NCBI GenBank assembly: GCA_003454135.1
Contig: DMKW01000262.1
Location: 4,071 to 11,069 of the forward strand
Source of the DNA: Microbacteriaceae bacterium
GTDB taxonomy: Bacteria; Actinomycetota; Actinomycetes; Actinomycetales; Microbacteriaceae
Reading direction: 5' to 3'
Length of the DNA: 6,999 nt
A program made the position numbers and the translations under genes. The notes beneath the pieces are model-generated. The model had not been told where the DNA came from. It saw only the letters and a list, made by a program, of their open reading frames with translations, and ran no database searches. Of this stretch, positions 5,749 through 6,999 are shown piece by piece. The stretch's first letter is position 1. Each line of letters starts with the position of its first letter.

Positions 5749-5848
5749 CAGGACGCGGCTTACCCCCTGCCGAACTCCGGGCGTGCCCGCGGCGCGGGGG
5801 ACTTTCGGCTCTGTGGAGACCGCGGGGGGCTGCATACCGTCGAGTGGA

Positions 5849-5864
5849 GCGTGTTATCACACGC
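5849..5864. promoter_or_regulatory. 16-bp palindrome in the hsp20 leader/promoter region
   Basis: GCGTGT (5849-5854) and ACACGC (5859-5864) are perfect complements around TATC. The palindrome lies 28 bp before the hsp20 ATG and just after a weak -10-like TACCGT (5835-5840), where a repressor could block transcription or an RNA stem could form in the leader. It does not match the CIRCE (HrcA) or HAIR (HspR) consensus as I know them. Confidence 0.4.
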
Positions 5865-5880
5865 GCCGCTGACATCGACA

Positions 5881-5886
5881 AAGGAG
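5881..5886 (+). promoter_or_regulatory. Ribosome binding site of hsp20
   Basis: AAGGAG lies 6 bases before the ATG at 5893. This is a near-ideal site and the strongest in the window alongside that of the permease. It fixes the start against the long upstream open frame. Confidence 0.85.
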
Positions 5887-5892
5887 TCCCAC

Positions 5893-6348
5893 ATGGCACG
5901 CAATCTCGTGCGCTTCGACCCGTTCGCGGAGGTGAACGCGCTGCAGAAGGAGTTCTTCGAGAATGGCTTCCTCAGCCCGGTTCGCGGGAGCAAGTTGCCC
6001 ACGACCGACGTCTACACCGAAGACGACAAGCAACTGACCGTCGAGGCGCACCTGCCGAACTTCGGCGAGAAGGACATCTCGGTCGACGTCGACCAGGGTG
6101 CCCTCGTCATCCAGGCGGAGAAGCACGAAAGAGAAGAAGACAAGAAAAAGAAATACGTGGTGCGCGAAAGCAGCAGCAGCTTTTATCGCCGCATCATGCT
6201 TCCGGAGCAGGCGGACGACAGCCACATCAGCGCGCAGTTCGCCGACGGCGTGCTCAAGGTGGTCGTGCCGTTCAGGGAGCTGCCAGCACCCAAGAAGATC
6301 GCGATCAGTGCCGGCGCCGGGTCGTCGAGCGACAAGAAGGCGCTCTGA
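5893..6348 (+). CDS. Hsp20 / alpha-crystallin family small heat-shock protein
   Basis: This 151-residue cytoplasmic protein is an ATP-independent holdase that would bind unfolding proteins under stress. It has a short N-terminal arm (MARNLVRFDPFAEVNALQ), an alpha-crystallin domain at about 36-127 ending in the conserved FADGVLKVVVP (116-126), and a C-terminal IAI motif (136-138), the I-x-I element used for oligomer assembly. Length is usual for bacterial Hsp20. AAGGAG 6 bases upstream sets the start. The segment 72-91 is strongly charged (EKHEREEDKKKKY) and its DNA is a purine-rich, A-rich patch unlike the GC-rich surroundings. The gene stands alone: divergent from the His-domain membrane protein and convergent with sufU, each side with its own apparent control or termination signal. 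Confidence 0.95.
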   Translation: MARNLVRFDPFAEVNALQKEFFENGFLSPVRGSKLPTTDVYTEDDKQLTVEAHLPNFGEKDISVDVDQGALVIQAEKHEREEDKKKKYVVRESSSSFYRRIMLPEQADDSHISAQFADGVLKVVVPFRELPAPKKIAISAGAGSSSDKKAL

Positions 6349-6360
6349 CCCATGCGAAAG

Positions 6361-6390
6361 GCCGAGGGCCCGCGCAGGCTGGCTCTCGGC
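6361..6390. terminator. Hairpin between convergent hsp20 and sufU
   Basis: GCCGAGGGCC (6361-6370) pairs with GGCTCTCGGC (6381-6390) over 10 positions, one of them a G-T (G-U in RNA) pair, around a 10-base loop. Read on the minus strand the stem is followed by CTTTCG, a short pyrimidine run, so it fits slightly better as the sufU terminator. By position it can also end hsp20. Confidence 0.6.
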
Positions 6391-6442
6391 GCGATCGCTC
6401 CGTCACCACTCGTGCGGGACTGTGCTCCTCGTGCGTCTGGGC

Positions 6443-6898
6443 CTACACGATCGCTTCGGCGAGAGCGTGCTCCGCGGCGACCCAGGCGAGCATGGCGCAC
6501 TTGACTCTCGCGGGGTACTTCGAGACACCGGCGAAGGCGGCGGCGTCTCCGAGCACGTCCTCGTCGGGCTCGATCGTGCCGCGGGAACGCAAGAGCTCTC
6601 TGAACCGCTCGATCACGACTCGCAACTCGGCGACATCCGTCCCCTCGCCCAGCTCGGAGAGCACGGAGGCCGACGCCATCGAGATGGCGCATCCATCGCC
6701 GTCCCAGCAGATCTGCTCGACGGTGCCGTCCGCAACGGCCACCCGCAGCGTGATCTCGTCGCCGCAGGTGGGGTTCACCTGGTGCGACTCGCCCACGTTC
6801 GACCCGGCCGGCGTCATGAATCCCCCGAGGCCGCTGCCGTGCCGCGCCTTCGAGTGGTCGAGGATGATCTGCTGGTACAGGCTGTCGAGGCCGCTCAT
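6443..6898 (-). CDS. sufU: SufU-type zinc-dependent sulfurtransferase / Fe-S assembly protein
   Basis: The 151-residue protein belongs to the SufU branch of the NifU/IscU fold. It begins with MSGLDSLYQQIILDH, typical of the family, and holds the zinc and sulfur-transfer ligands C45 and D47 in NPTCGDE (42-48), C70 in GDGCAISMASAS (67-78) and C134 in RVKCAMLAW (131-139). The spacing between C70 and C134 carries the SufU-specific extra segment that IscU lacks. In Bacillus subtilis, SufU accepts persulfide sulfur from SufS and passes it to the SufBCD scaffold; the same cytoplasmic role is expected here. C64 is an additional, non-ligand cysteine. The ATG at 6898 overlaps the sufS stop codon (ATGA), and GGAG (6906-6909 on the minus strand) lies 7 bases upstream inside sufS. 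This indicates translational coupling in a suf operon running in from the right. Confidence 0.95.
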   Translation of the reverse strand: MSGLDSLYQQIILDHSKARHGSGLGGFMTPAGSNVGESHQVNPTCGDEITLRVAVADGTVEQICWDGDGCAISMASASVLSELGEGTDVAELRVVIERFRELLRSRGTIEPDEDVLGDAAAFAGVSKYPARVKCAMLAWVAAEHALAEAIV

Positions 6899-6999
6899 GA
6901 CGTCACTCCAAAATAGCTCCGCACCTCGGCGACGACGGCGAGGAAAGCGTCGACCTCGTCGGTGGTCGTGTACAGGTAGGTGCTGGCGCGAGTGGTCGC
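6895..6999 (-). CDS. sufS: SufS cysteine desulfurase, last 34 codons (rest outside window)
   Basis: Read on the minus strand from the window edge, the frame is open from the first codon and encodes 34 residues beginning ATTRASTYLYTTTDEVDAFL and ending in GVTS before TGA (6895-6897). The RAS-x-Y-x-Y-x-T block followed by a helix with D-E-V-D is typical of the SufS C-terminus in this PLP enzyme family, where the residue equivalent to the RAS arginine helps bind the cysteine substrate. The active-site lysine and cysteine are outside the window. The gene shares four bases with sufU, and pairing of a desulfurase with SufU strengthens the identification of both. Confidence 0.85.
   Translation of the reverse strand, partial: ATTRASTYLYTTTDEVDAFLAVVAEVRSYFGVTS

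Noticed and set aside
4918..5892. Long plus-strand open frame running into hsp20 and antisense to the His-domain protein
   Set aside because: Its Arg/Gly-rich translation is typical of a GC-rich shadow frame, and hsp20 has a clear ribosome site at 5881-5886 and a normal length from 5893.
5737..5892. CIRCE or HAIR heat-shock operator before hsp20
   Set aside because: Neither TTAGCACTC-N9-GAGTGCTAA nor CTTGAGT-N7-ACTCAAG, nor a close match to either, is present on either strand.
1..6999. Defence system, mobile element, CRISPR array or phage genes
   Set aside because: All eight coding regions are metabolic, transport, chaperone or Fe-S assembly types or a membrane protein of unknown function. 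There are no transposase, integrase or nuclease motifs, and no regularly spaced repeats.

Overview
This is GC-rich, gene-dense DNA with bacterial codon use. The gene content points to an actinobacterium: a SufS-SufU pair with a four-base ATGA overlap, a membrane-anchored protein carrying a His motif common in actinobacterial extracytoplasmic proteins, very GC-rich hairpins, and at least one start that looks leaderless. Microbacteriaceae is a reasonable guess, but it is inference only; no rRNA or marker gene is present.

Positions 1-4977 hold what looks like an amine or polyamine catabolism locus. In order it contains the C-terminal 266 residues of a glutamine synthetase-family enzyme (+, 5' end outside the window), an acetoacetate decarboxylase-family protein (-), an APC-family amino acid/polyamine permease (+), and a PuuC-type aldehyde dehydrogenase (-). 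The content resembles the gamma-glutamylation (Puu) pathway of putrescine use: uptake, ATP-dependent gamma-glutamylation of the amine, and oxidation of the gamma-glutamylated aldehyde. PuuB-like oxidase and PuuD-like hydrolase genes are not in the window. The acetoacetate decarboxylase-like protein is not part of the textbook pathway. It keeps the Schiff-base lysine but appears to lack two other active-site residues of the classical enzyme.

The four genes alternate in strand, so they are not one operon. Three near-identical 12-bp operator-like palindromes lie upstream of the decarboxylase-like gene, the permease and the dehydrogenase. This suggests one regulator controls them. The two copies between the divergent decarboxylase-like and permease genes sit in a larger two-part inverted repeat spanning 1658-1789.

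Positions 4978-5892 hold a single-pass membrane protein of unknown function with a histidine-rich extracytoplasmic domain (-) and a divergent intergenic region. Positions 5893-6348 encode an Hsp20 small heat-shock protein (+). The right edge (6443-6999) holds sufU and the last 34 codons of sufS (-), the sulfur-transfer part of an iron-sulfur cluster assembly operon.

All three convergent junctions (GS/ADC, permease/ALDH, hsp20/sufU) carry GC-rich hairpins that probably act as terminators in both directions. No tRNA, rRNA, CRISPR array, insertion sequence or phage gene was seen. No gene-free stretch exceeds 300 bases.
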